This document shows positions 34,501 to 43,176 of a stretch of DNA of 64,000 bases, piece after piece. Under the pieces are notes generated by a model. It saw nothing but the letters and a program-made list of their open reading frames with translations. It searched no databases and had not been told where the DNA came from. Position 1 is the stretch's first letter. Every line of letters begins with the position of its first letter. Position numbers and translations under genes: made by a program. The stretch is from Candidatus Methanoperedens sp. (lineage in GTDB: Archaea; Halobacteriota; Methanosarcinia; Methanosarcinales; Methanoperedenaceae). The stretch is taken from NCBI GenBank assembly GCA_027460525.1, contig JAPZAS010000032.1, positions 91,913-155,912 of the forward strand, given 5' to 3'.

Positions 34501-37431
34501 ATGGTCAGGAGAATTGAAGTCGGTTTTAAAAAAGGGATGAGGGATGCGCTGGGTGAAAGCATTAGAAAAAGGATAGTAGAAGACCTGCATATTAATGTGG
34601 ATTCTGTCAGAACTGTTGAAGTCTATACCCTTGATGCAACTCTATCAAATGAGCAGGTAAAGCTTTTGGGGGAAAAACTATTCGCGGACCCTGTGATACA
34701 GGTTTTTTCTGATGAACCCCTGGCAGAGAATTTTTCATGGCTGATAGAAGTGGGCTTCAAGCCAGGTGTGACGGATAATGTCGGGACGACGGCAAAAAAA
34801 GCCTCAGAAGACATACTGAAAATCCCGTTGAGTGGAGTTTATTTTTCAAAGCAGTACCTCATCAATGGGAACATCACAAAGGAAGAGGTCAAGCGTATTG
34901 CAGGAGGGCTTCTTGCAAACAGCATGATTGAACGATGGGTAATAGCAGGCATCAAGGAATGGAATAAAGAAAAGGGTGTGCGTCTTCCTCTCCCTGTGGT
35001 GAAAGGAAAACACACACCATCGGTCTTGACACTGAACTTAGAGGCAAGTGATAATCAATTAAAAGAACTAAGCAGGCAGCGGCTTCTTGCCCTGAACCTT
35101 TCGGAGATGAAGGCAATCCAAAAATATTTTAACAAAGCCGATGTTAAAAAAGATAGAGAAGAGTTTTGTCTTTCCCTGCCCACCGATGTGGAGATTGAGG
35201 CGCTTGCCCAGACATGGTCAGAACACTGCAAACACAAGATTTTCAACTCGCAGATAACCTATACGGATGAAAAAGGTACGAAGACTATACATTCGCTTTT
35301 CAATACTTTTATAAAGCGAGCAACTAAGGAGATCAATAAACCCTGGCTTGTTTCTGTTTTTACAGACAACGCAGGCGTGATCAAATTCAACCGCGATTAT
35401 AACCTTGTTATGAAGGTGGAAACACATAACACGCCTTCTGCCCTTGACCCTTACGGCGGCGCCATTACCGGTATTGTGGGCGTTAACCGCGACCCGCTTG
35501 GCACGGGTATGGGGGCAAGACTGATTTTCAATACGGATGTTTTCTGTTTTGCCTCGCCGTTCTATGATAAGGAGTTGCCGCCTCGTCTTCTCCATCCCAA
35601 GAGGATATTTGAAGGGGTGAGGCGCGGCGTGGAGCACGGCGGAAATAAGAGCGGCATCCCCACGGTGAACGGCTGCATAGTCTTTGATGACAGGTATCTC
35701 GGAAAGCCTCTGGTGTACTGTGGCACGGGGGGGATAATGCCTTCAACAATAAACGGGAAGCCATCGCATATCAAGGAAATCCACACCGGCGACCTTATAG
35801 TGATGACCGGAGGTCGAATAGGGAAAGACGGCATACACGGCGCTACTTTCTCGTCCCTTGAGTTGGATGAGGATTCCCCTGTAACAGCGGTGCAGATAGG
35901 TGACCCCATAACCCAGAAGAAGATGCTGGATTTCCTGCTTGAAGCGAGGGATAAAGGACTGTACAACGCCATCACCGATAACGGCGCAGGAGGATTATCC
36001 TCCTCCGTGGGAGAGATGGCGCAACTCTCGGGAGGCTGTCTCATAGAACTTGAAAACTGCCCATTAAAATACGCTGGTCTTGACCCCTGGGAAATACTGC
36101 TTTCGGAATCGCAGGAGAGAATGACCCTTGCTGTTTCCCCTGATAAGATTGATGAATTCTTAGAGCTTGCAAAAACAAGGGATGTTGAGGCTACTGTCAT
36201 CGGTACCTTTACAGACTCTGGAAAATTCCATGCAATGTACGGCGATAAAACCGTAGCTTATCTGAATATGGATTTCCTGCACAGAGGTCTTCCAACCATG
36301 AAACTCGATGCACGCTGGGAAACCCGTAAATTCGAAGAACCCGTGCTCGGGACTGTGGAGCTGACCTCAGCCCTTAAGACCCTCCTCTCTCGCCTCAATA
36401 TCTGCTCAAAGGAATACGTTATCCGGCAGTACGACCATGAAGTGCAGGGCGGTTCAGTGCTTAAGCCGCTAACAGGCGATGGACCGAGCGATGCCGCAGT
36501 TCTAAGACCACTGCTCGGCAGCATGGAAGGTGTGGTGGTGGCGAACGGCATCTGTCCCAGATACGGCGACATTGATACCTACCACATGACCGCCGCCGCC
36601 ATAGATGAAGCCGTGCGCAACCATATATGCGTGGGAGGCTCGTTCGATCACTTAGCTGGGCTTGATAATTTCTGCTGGTGCGACCCTGTGAAATCAGAGA
36701 AAAATCCTGACGGCGAATTCAAACTTGCGCAGCTTGTGAGGGCGAACATGGCTTTGTACGAATACACCAAAGCCTACGGCGTGCCCTGCATCTCGGGAAA
36801 GGACAGCATGAAGAACGATTATATCATAGGCAGGAGGAAAATCTCAATCCCGCCCACGGTGCTTTTTTCGACGATAGGCAAGATAGAGGATGTCAGGAAA
36901 GCGGTGACGATGGATGCCAAGAGACCGGATGACAGGATTTACGTCCTTGGAATGACGAAGGATGAACTCGGCGCTTCTGAGTATTTCGCTTCTCTTGGTT
37001 ACATTGGAAATGACGTGCCGAAAGTGGATGCTGGTTCTGCGAAGAAGCTCTATATTGCGCTTGAAAAAGCCATCCGTGAGGGCGCTGTCGCCTCGTGCCA
37101 CGACTGCTCAGACGGCGGTCTTGGAGTGGCGCTGGCTGAGAGCGCGTTCTCAGGAGAACTTGGGATGACGGTCGAGCTGACAAAGGTGCCTGTGGAGAAC
37201 ATCAGGCGTGCTGATACGATACTGTTTTCAGAATCCCAGAGCAGATTCGTGGTGACTGTGGCGCTGGATAATGTTGAGAGGTTCGAGGCGATAATGAAAG
37301 GCAATGTGTTTGCTGATATAGGCATGGTGACACAGCAGCAGAATTTCGCGGTGATGGACGGGGAGAAGGTGGTGCTGAGCGCGGGGATAGATGAGCTTAA
37401 GGAGGCGTGGCAGAAGACGCTGCGGTGGTAA
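34501..37431 (+). CDS. purL: Phosphoribosylformylglycinamidine synthase subunit, PurS-PurL type
   Basis: The 976-residue protein (ATG at 34501, with AAGGAAC upstream) begins with two PurS-like ferredoxin modules, RRIEVGFKKGMRDALGE and SWLIEVGFKPGVTDN. The synthetase part follows with SEHCKHKIFNS, VKVETHNTPSALDPYGG in the form MKVETHNTPSA, and GCIVFDDRY. It converts FGAR to FGAM using glutamine-derived ammonia from PurQ. PurQ is encoded at 41287, separated by a 3.8-kb AT-rich insertion. A start at 34465 is less likely because it lacks a ribosome-binding site. Confidence 0.95.
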   Translation: MVRRIEVGFKKGMRDALGESIRKRIVEDLHINVDSVRTVEVYTLDATLSNEQVKLLGEKLFADPVIQVFSDEPLAENFSWLIEVGFKPGVTDNVGTTAKKASEDILKIPLSGVYFSKQYLINGNITKEEVKRIAGGLLANSMIERWVIAGIKEWNKEKGVRLPLPVVKGKHTPSVLTLNLEASDNQLKELSRQRLLALNLSEMKAIQKYFNKADVKKDREEFCLSLPTDVEIEALAQTWSEHCKHKIFNSQITYTDEKGTKTIHSLFNTFIKRATKEINKPWLVSVFTDNAGVIKFNRDYNLVMKVETHNTPSALDPYGGAITGIVGVNRDPLGTGMGARLIFNTDVFCFASPFYDKELPPRLLHPKRIFEGVRRGVEHGGNKSGIPTVNGCIVFDDRYLGKPLVYCGTGGIMPSTINGKPSHIKEIHTGDLIVMTGGRIGKDGIHGATFSSLELDEDSPVTAVQIGDPITQKKMLDFLLEARDKGLYNAITDNGAGGLSSSVGEMAQLSGGCLIELENCPLKYAGLDPWEILLSESQERMTLAVSPDKIDEFLELAKTRDVEATVIGTFTDSGKFHAMYGDKTVAYLNMDFLHRGLPTMKLDARWETRKFEEPVLGTVELTSALKTLLSRLNICSKEYVIRQYDHEVQGGSVLKPLTGDGPSDAAVLRPLLGSMEGVVVANGICPRYGDIDTYHMTAAAIDEAVRNHICVGGSFDHLAGLDNFCWCDPVKSEKNPDGEFKLAQLVRANMALYEYTKAYGVPCISGKDSMKNDYIIGRRKISIPPTVLFSTIGKIEDVRKAVTMDAKRPDDRIYVLGMTKDELGASEYFASLGYIGNDVPKVDAGSAKKLYIALEKAIREGAVASCHDCSDGGLGVALAESAFSGELGMTVELTKVPVENIRRADTILFSESQSRFVVTVALDNVERFEAIMKGNVFADIGMVTQQQNFAVMDGEKVVLSAGIDELKEAWQKTLRW

Positions 37432-37517
37432 AATTTTATTATATGAACAGTTTCGAAAGTTTTATCAAGGATATGTTCTTACGTAGGTTGATTTTCTCTA
37501 TTTAGAGTGTATAGTTT

Positions 37518-38210
37518 ATGGATTCACGTACAACTATGCTTTTCAAGCGTATTCAGAGTGATGGTATCTCTTTAAAGGATATTATAAAAAAAATAAAAGA
37601 AAATGAATATTCTAAATCTAAAGGCGAAGGTTTCGCCATTAAGGAAATCGGAGAGAATATTATTTATGCAAATTACATATTTCAGTATCCTTCATTCATA
37701 AATAAGTTCGACGACGAGAGCTTAGATATTAAAAAAGAAAAAATAATAAATAAGGCAGTTATTAGCTTTTCAATAGACTTTTCACACAATCTCATAGTAG
37801 TATTTTCAAATTCCTCAAATGCACGTCGTTTATTGACGGAATTAGGCAAAATAACGGATTTTGAAATGCCCATAGAAGATGTCAATTTTTCGCCACTAAA
37901 CTTGCTTCCAAAATTCAAAAAATCAAATAATATTTTGAATATCACCTCTCTAAGAATTAGAAATTTCAAGTTCAATCAAAAGCTTTCAGGAACATTCTGG
38001 GTAAGAATATTGGAACAACAAACCGCCAAAGAATTGATAGATAATTATTCTGGAGAAATTATTTACATGGGCGCATCTACTAAATTTGATGGAAGAAATG
38101 TAAGCATGGGCTTTTATGAGAATGGAAGTCTCATGATATTTGATAAGCTTAATAATCTATACGATATTATAGATGAGATTAAGAATATATTATTCTTGGA
38201 GAGCAACTAA
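37518..38210 (+). CDS. Unknown protein A of a three-gene AT-rich cassette
   Basis: The 230-residue protein is not recognised and has no membrane segment or signal. It begins with a Lys-rich helix (SLKDIIKKIKE), then a run of beta strands (IIYANYIFQY, AVISFSIDF, NLIVVFSNS), a helix (ARRLLTELG), and the strand TSLRIRNFKF. The same order appears in protein C (39134-40198), so the two seem to share a domain. Codons are strongly AT-rich. The next gene begins directly at the stop codon. The set suggests a mobile defence-like operon. Confidence 0.75.
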   Translation: MDSRTTMLFKRIQSDGISLKDIIKKIKENEYSKSKGEGFAIKEIGENIIYANYIFQYPSFINKFDDESLDIKKEKIINKAVISFSIDFSHNLIVVFSNSSNARRLLTELGKITDFEMPIEDVNFSPLNLLPKFKKSNNILNITSLRIRNFKFNQKLSGTFWVRILEQQTAKELIDNYSGEIIYMGASTKFDGRNVSMGFYENGSLMIFDKLNNLYDIIDEIKNILFLESN

Positions 38211-39134
38211 TTGCCAGAAGAACAGCCCTATAGGGGAAATAGATGGACAAAACACGCAGTAGAGCTACTTGGTAACTTGGGGTGGAATTTGAAAGGAGAT
38301 ACAAACATGGACATACCTTGCGCTATCCACACTGGACGCAAAGTTGGTCATGGAATTGATGCTTTTTTGACTTATTTCGATCCATATCAAAATTGTGAGA
38401 TAGGAGTTATAACTGAAACCAAGTATTACGCATGGAATAATATAAATAAAGACTTTGTTCAAGAATCTGTTGATAATCTAATTCAGGCAGTTGAATGCGT
38501 TCCGCATTCTGAAGAGTTTACGCAGAAGCTAAATTTTAACCATGCAAAGGTCAATACAGGACTTTTAATGATATGGTCACATGACAAGTTCGAGAAGGGC
38601 AAATTTGAAGACTACTTGCAAGGGGTCAAAATACCACAAAAACACAATATGTCAAGAATCTATGTATTGAACAATTATGATATTTTAAAACTATATTCTA
38701 TAATCGACGTTATCAATGGATTAACGAATGAGTTAAATGGAAAAGGGAAATTCGATATTTATTATCCAAGTTATCCTGAGAGTGACTCATTAAGAGGCAA
38801 GAACTTTGTTGGTCTTGAGTATTTCAATTCAAAATTCATTTTCGGAAAAATGGTAAGGATTAAGGAATTTCCAAACGGTGGTTCTATGCCTATCAATGTC
38901 ACAGTCGTTCTTTATTTTGACAAATTGACTACCGCATGCTTGAAGTATATGTATTTAGCTTTAAGAAGGTTCCAGTTAACTGACGAGGAAATATGGGTCT
39001 ATCATTATGAAGACCCTATAGACTATAGAGGACAAACAAGTGAATTTGAAAGGCAATATGGAGAAGGCCAGAAAAAACAGATAATTTTTAAACCTATGAA
39101 CCGCTTCAAAGACGTACCTTGGAGGCTCGCGTAA
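38211..39134 (+). CDS. PD-(D/E)XK-like nuclease domain protein (cassette protein B)
   Basis: The 307-residue protein starts with TTG at 38211, preceded by GGAGAG inside the end of gene A. An N-terminal helix (WTKHAVELLGNLGW) leads to GHGIDAFL and VITETKYYAW, giving Asp50, Glu69 and Lys71: the D-(x)18-ExK spacing of Mrr-like restriction endonucleases. The C-terminal 150 residues (KNFVGLEYFNSKF, CLKYMYLALRRFQ) are unassigned and may recognise a target or partner. It is placed between genes A and C without gaps. Nuclease activity is inferred from motif only. Confidence 0.75.
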   Translation: MPEEQPYRGNRWTKHAVELLGNLGWNLKGDTNMDIPCAIHTGRKVGHGIDAFLTYFDPYQNCEIGVITETKYYAWNNINKDFVQESVDNLIQAVECVPHSEEFTQKLNFNHAKVNTGLLMIWSHDKFEKGKFEDYLQGVKIPQKHNMSRIYVLNNYDILKLYSIIDVINGLTNELNGKGKFDIYYPSYPESDSLRGKNFVGLEYFNSKFIFGKMVRIKEFPNGGSMPINVTVVLYFDKLTTACLKYMYLALRRFQLTDEEIWVYHYEDPIDYRGQTSEFERQYGEGQKKQIIFKPMNRFKDVPWRLA

Positions 39135-40198
39135 TGGAACTCCAAGAATTTTATCCGAATGATAGCGAGATCGATGACTTTTTCAATGAATTTATCAGTT
39201 TTGACAATGCCAGGGATTATTTTAAAAAAATGGGCATACTGTTTGCAACAAATAAACGCTCTGAAATAGCAAAATATGCATCAAGAATAGTTTTTGGCTA
39301 TGAAGATTTTGAAATGATGAAATCCATTACTGCAACTAAGCAGAATTATGATAAGGTCAGCGGATTTGAAATTAAAACAAGCAAAAGCATTCAAGAACTT
39401 AAAGAAGCCTTCAATAGCGGTGAAGTGATAAAAAATCAAAATAAGTTGACTATTAGGGAGTCGATAGTAGACCCCCATACGCACAGCATCACAGTTTCAT
39501 ACTCTTTTGAACGAAAAACCCCAGGCAAAATGAATCTGATAAGTGCTGAGGAGAGAAAAGGTGAATTCAGAATAGAGAAGGGAGACGACGAGACAGGCAA
39601 AATAGTTGTTTTCAATCATAGCAAAAATGAAGATTATGGCGCAGTAAAAGAAATTATCACGGCGATAGGGCAGAATGAAGAAACAAAAATGGATATTGTT
39701 CCTATAACACTGGAACGATTTGATGTAAAGGGAAAAATCGACTTTATCGATAAAGTTCTTCAATATGAATATAAAAAGTGGAAACTGGAAGAAGTAGTAA
39801 CTATAAGGGTTAGAAAAGGTGAAGAATCTGAGGAGGAATTGGAAGAAGCGGATAAGAAATTCTTGGAAGGGATTAATGATGCAATCCTGCATGGACACAA
39901 TTTACGGACTAATCCCTTTGTTATTAAATGCGAAAAGTCAGGTTATTACTTTCCAAGTATAATACTGAAAATGGCTCACAAAACTGAGCCTTATAAAATT
40001 AGCCTTGAAGTTCAATTTAAATTCCGCCCCGATATGCCTGAAATCAATATTGTGGACTCTTTTATGGTTGAGGAAAGCGCAGAAAAATCATATGTTCTGG
40101 AGAAAGAGTTCAGAAAACAAACTCTGGATAATTTTTTCCATGATATTATTGGAATTTATAATAATGTAGCTGGAGCTGAAAAAAACATCGTTAGTTAA
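39134..40198 (+). CDS. Unknown protein C of the three-gene cassette
   Basis: The 354-residue protein (ATG at 39134 sharing one base with the previous stop; GGAGG about 10 nt upstream) is not recognised. Residues about 85-230 follow the same helix-strand order as protein A: SIQELKEAF, KLTIRES, SITVSYSFE, KIVVFNHS, AVKEIITAIG, VTIRVRKG. It has about 80 extra residues in front and a further beta-rich region with HGHNLR behind. An acidic stretch (EESEEELEEA) separates the halves. It may be a sensor or scaffold for the nuclease; this is inference. Confidence 0.75.
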   Translation: MELQEFYPNDSEIDDFFNEFISFDNARDYFKKMGILFATNKRSEIAKYASRIVFGYEDFEMMKSITATKQNYDKVSGFEIKTSKSIQELKEAFNSGEVIKNQNKLTIRESIVDPHTHSITVSYSFERKTPGKMNLISAEERKGEFRIEKGDDETGKIVVFNHSKNEDYGAVKEIITAIGQNEETKMDIVPITLERFDVKGKIDFIDKVLQYEYKKWKLEEVVTIRVRKGEESEEELEEADKKFLEGINDAILHGHNLRTNPFVIKCEKSGYYFPSIILKMAHKTEPYKISLEVQFKFRPDMPEINIVDSFMVEESAEKSYVLEKEFRKQTLDNFFHDIIGIYNNVAGAEKNIVS

Positions 40199-40409
40199 TT
40201 AACTGCTTTACAGCCCCAGCCCTTTAATTTCCCAGGTCAAAGCTGCATCGATAGCGCCACAAATTAATACAATTGAATTTATTAAATTAAATGAATCTCT
40301 ATCTCAAATGTTAATGCGAGTTCAATCGAGTTCCTGTCAATCCGAGGGTTTTGAAAGTAAACAGTTATTACATAATACGTTTATAATAATACAAACTCCG
40401 GTGAAAATT

Positions 40410-40715
40410 ATGACAGAAAGCCTTGTGCGCGAAAGTATTGATATTCTCTCAAAATCACGATACTTTGGCAGCAAAAATAAACTGCTTGACGAAGCGGTCA
40501 GAACTTTACTGGAAGTCAAGCCTGCCCTGAAAATAGAAATCGCTCTTGAACTTTATAAAAAAGGTACTGTCTCTTTAAGCAGGGCTTCAGAAATTGCAGG
40601 CGTATCGACTCAGGGATTTAAAGAAATACTTGCAAGCAGGGGCATGGTCAGGGTTATCAAAGCCCCTTCCAGGGAAAAAATCAAAAAAGAAGTTAAACTG
40701 ATATTACACGGATGA
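40410..40715 (+). CDS. UPF0175-type antitoxin
   Basis: The 101-residue protein (ATG at 40410; a longer frame from 40308 lacks support) has the UPF0175 layout: an N-terminal helix pair (LVRESIDILSKS), then a helix-turn-helix ALELYKKGTVSLSRASEIAGVS. Members of this family are encoded next to PIN-like toxins. The stop overlaps the toxin start by 4 nt. CGGTGA upstream may serve as ribosome-binding site. It ends the AT-rich island between purL and purQ. Confidence 0.85.
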   Translation: MTESLVRESIDILSKSRYFGSKNKLLDEAVRTLLEVKPALKIEIALELYKKGTVSLSRASEIAGVSTQGFKEILASRGMVRVIKAPSREKIKKEVKLILHG

Positions 40716-41206
40716 AAATGCCAGTCATCTTCGATGCAGACATTCTCAGCACATTTGCAAAAACCGACACTTTATTGTTGTTAAAAAAGCTCTTCTCAAA
40801 ACACGATGTTTACATAACCCCTAAAATTTATGAAGAACTCAGCGTTCCTCTGGATTATGGTTACTCTTTTCCATTGAAAATATTTGAACAGTTCAAGATT
40901 CTATATCCAGACGAGGAAGAGCAGAAAACGTATCGTGGATTTATAAAAGCCAATCGGCGCCTTGGAAGAGGCGAACTGGAAGCAATCTCCATTTGCATGA
41001 ACCGGAAATATTATTTCTCGTCAATGGATGAAGTTGCCATATCATTCGCAGAAGTCAATGATGTTACAACAATAAGTTTGCATTCAATTTTAAGATCATT
41101 CTGGGAGTCTAAGATTTTAACTAAAAAAGAAGTGCAGGAACTAATATCTGAAATTGAGCAAAAAGATAATACAAGAATCAAGGATACTCAAAGGATTCTT
41201 CAATGA
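40712..41206 (+). CDS. DUF3368/PIN-like toxin
   Basis: The 164-residue protein has the PIN-fold acidic residues: Asp8 and Asp10 in VIFDADILS, Glu in GRGELEAI, and Asp in SSMDEVAI. This matches the DUF3368 branch that pairs with UPF0175 antitoxins. It would cleave RNA when freed of its partner. The 4-nt overlap with the antitoxin gene is typical. All acidic residues seem intact, so it is probably functional. Confidence 0.87.
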   Translation: MKMPVIFDADILSTFAKTDTLLLLKKLFSKHDVYITPKIYEELSVPLDYGYSFPLKIFEQFKILYPDEEEQKTYRGFIKANRRLGRGELEAISICMNRKYYFSSMDEVAISFAEVNDVTTISLHSILRSFWESKILTKKEVQELISEIEQKDNTRIKDTQRILQ

Positions 41207-41286
41207 GATATGAGATGTCTGTTTAACTCGTGTCTTACAAAGACTAATGCTAAGTATAAGGAGAAACACTCAGAATTAACAATAAC

Positions 41287-42072
41287 ATGACCCCGAAAGT
41301 CCTCGTCCTCACAGGCTACGGCATAAACTGCGATATGGAGCTTGCGCACGCCTTCAGGCTTGCCGGTGCGGATGCAGAGCGCGTCCATCTCACCGACCTT
41401 ATCAATGGCACCCCGAAACTCTCGGATTTTAATATTGTGGCGCTCCCGGGCGGCTTCTCCTTCGGGGATGATATTGCCTCGGGCAAGGTGCTTGCCAACA
41501 TGCTCAAATACAATCTGGGCGCGCAGATTCAGGAATTCATAGATGCAGGAAATCTTATTATCGGCATCTGCAATGGTTTCCAGGCAATGGTAAAGATGGG
41601 GCTTCTGCCTGCTTTTGATCGGGATTATGCCGCGCAGGAAGTCACCCTCACTTTCAATGACTCGGGAAGATTCGAGGACAGGTGGGTGCACCTTAAAGCC
41701 AATAAAAGCTCAAAGTGCCTTTTTACGAAGGGAATAAACAGCATCTACCTTCCAGTACGACACGGCGAGGGGAAGTTCGTGGCTAAAAACCCGCAGGTGC
41801 TTGCAAGATTGAAAAAAAATAACCACATTGTATTCCAGTATGTGGACAGAGAGGGAACCTCTGGCGGATATCCGTTTAATCCCAACGGCTCTGTGGATAA
41901 CATCGCAGGGATATGCGACGAGACCGGGAGGGTTTTCGGGATGATGCCGCACCCGGAAGCCTTCACGCACAGGACAAACCACCCGGCATGGACAAGGGAG
42001 GAGCTGCCTGAGGAAGGGGCAGGGGTGGCGATATTCAGGAATGCTGTGGAGTATGTGAGGGAGAGGTTATAA
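41287..42072 (+). CDS. purQ: Phosphoribosylformylglycinamidine synthase, glutaminase subunit
   Basis: The 261-residue protein is a class I glutamine amidotransferase: LPGGFSFGDDIASGK, the nucleophile Cys in GICNGFQAM, and MMPHPEAF bearing the catalytic His and a Pro-Glu motif. It feeds ammonia to PurL (34501). In many archaea purL and purQ are close; here a cassette of five AT-rich genes lies between them. The downstream gene is a small hypothetical protein. Confidence 0.95.
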   Translation: MTPKVLVLTGYGINCDMELAHAFRLAGADAERVHLTDLINGTPKLSDFNIVALPGGFSFGDDIASGKVLANMLKYNLGAQIQEFIDAGNLIIGICNGFQAMVKMGLLPAFDRDYAAQEVTLTFNDSGRFEDRWVHLKANKSSKCLFTKGINSIYLPVRHGEGKFVAKNPQVLARLKKNNHIVFQYVDREGTSGGYPFNPNGSVDNIAGICDETGRVFGMMPHPEAFTHRTNHPAWTREELPEEGAGVAIFRNAVEYVRERL

Positions 42073-42127
42073 ATTCCCAGTTTTTCGTCGCAAGCTTCAT
42101 TATTGATTAACACATCATTTGCTTTAG

Positions 42128-42331
42128 ATGACTGTCTTAGATGGATACCTGGAATTTTTTGATACGGCAGAGGATCCGAATCTCCATGCGTCCAAACAAA
42201 AGGACGGCATGTTCTTTATTTTTCGTTCAATAGAGGCATGGAAAGAGGAAAAGTGCAAGGATGAGGACATCCCGGCGAAAGAACTGGTGCTCAATGAGTT
42301 CACAAGGAACAGGTTTCTTGCTCATCCATAA
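42128..42331 (+). CDS. Hypothetical small acidic protein
   Basis: The 67-residue soluble protein has no recognised motif. It contains an aromatic-rich start (DGYLEFFDTAED) and a Lys/Glu-rich helix (SIEAWKEEKCKDED). It lies 55 nt after purQ and 62 nt before the KaiC-like gene, both on the same strand. No ribosome-binding site is clear. It could be a real small gene, but support is limited. Confidence 0.5.
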   Translation: MTVLDGYLEFFDTAEDPNLHASKQKDGMFFIFRSIEAWKEEKCKDEDIPAKELVLNEFTRNRFLAHP

Positions 42332-42393
42332 TCTCTTTTACAATCAATTATATATATTAATAAATTCATTTCTCCATAGTAGCGAGGAAACGA

Positions 42394-43161
42394 ATGGGCA
42401 AAGTAAAAACTGCTATTCCAGGGCTTGATGAATTAATCGAAGGAGGATACGTTGAGAACGATGTCATCATTGTGACAGGCGGTCCGGGGGCAGGCAAGAC
42501 AACATTCGGGATACAGTATCTGGTGGGCGGGGCAATGAATTATAACGAGCCCGGGGTGCTTGTTGTAATGGAAGAAACCCCATCCAGGATGATCCGGGAT
42601 ATGTGGAGATTCGGCTGGGATATTGAGAAACTGGTAGCCCAGAAAAAAATAAAGATAATATATGCTGACCCGTTCAAGTATACAAAATTTGTAAAAACGC
42701 CAGACAGCAGTCCTCTGGGTATTGTAGCCGCAACCAAAAATGTTGGGGAAATCTTCAAGCAAATTCAAACCGAGGTTGAATCAATAAAAGCAAAACGGGT
42801 TTTCATCGATTCCATAACATCCGTTAAATTAGCCTCGGAAGAAAGAGACGTCAGGCAGATTGTGTCCGAGTTCATCAAAAACCTTGAATTTCTTGATTGT
42901 ACCACCCTCATGACAAGCGAGATACAGGACACCGAACTGTTCAGTGTTGAAGAATATCTTTCATCAGGAGTTATCAGGCTGCATGTTTTCAGGGTAGGTG
43001 GAAGCAGGGTAAGGGCAATCGAAATATTAAAGATGAGAGGCGTCAAGCATGATGAAACCCTGCATCCCTACGACATTCAGGAAAAAGGTATCGTTATCCA
43101 TCCCGCCGAAACCGTGATGATTGATGACGTCAACCTTTTAGAGACAGTGGGCGCGAAATAA
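42394..43161 (+). CDS. KaiC/RadA-like RecA-superfamily ATPase
   Basis: The 255-residue protein has Walker A GGPGAGKTTFG (about 27-37), Walker B with RVFIDSITS, and a single RecA-type ATPase domain, as in the many archaeal KaiC-like proteins. Those are thought to act in signalling or regulation rather than as a clock. GAGGAAACG precedes the ATG. The function of this paralogue is unknown; it is not an obvious partner of the amino-acid biosynthesis genes that follow. Confidence 0.88.
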   Translation: MGKVKTAIPGLDELIEGGYVENDVIIVTGGPGAGKTTFGIQYLVGGAMNYNEPGVLVVMEETPSRMIRDMWRFGWDIEKLVAQKKIKIIYADPFKYTKFVKTPDSSPLGIVAATKNVGEIFKQIQTEVESIKAKRVFIDSITSVKLASEERDVRQIVSEFIKNLEFLDCTTLMTSEIQDTELFSVEEYLSSGVIRLHVFRVGGSRVRAIEILKMRGVKHDETLHPYDIQEKGIVIHPAETVMIDDVNLLETVGAK

Positions 43162-43176
43162 CATTTGGAGAATCAA

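Noticed and set aside
35218..35637. Minus-strand open frame of 139 codons
   Set aside because: It is antisense to purL, whose reading frame and conserved motifs are clear; the mirrored frame arises from codon bias.
39497..39898. Minus-strand hydrophobic open frame
   Set aside because: It is antisense to cassette gene C; hydrophobic runs arise from the complement of Lys/Glu-rich AT-rich codons.
42128..42331. The small frame after purQ as a fragment of purQ
   Set aside because: PurQ is full length with a normal C-terminus, and this frame shares no motif with it; it is kept as a separate low-confidence gene.
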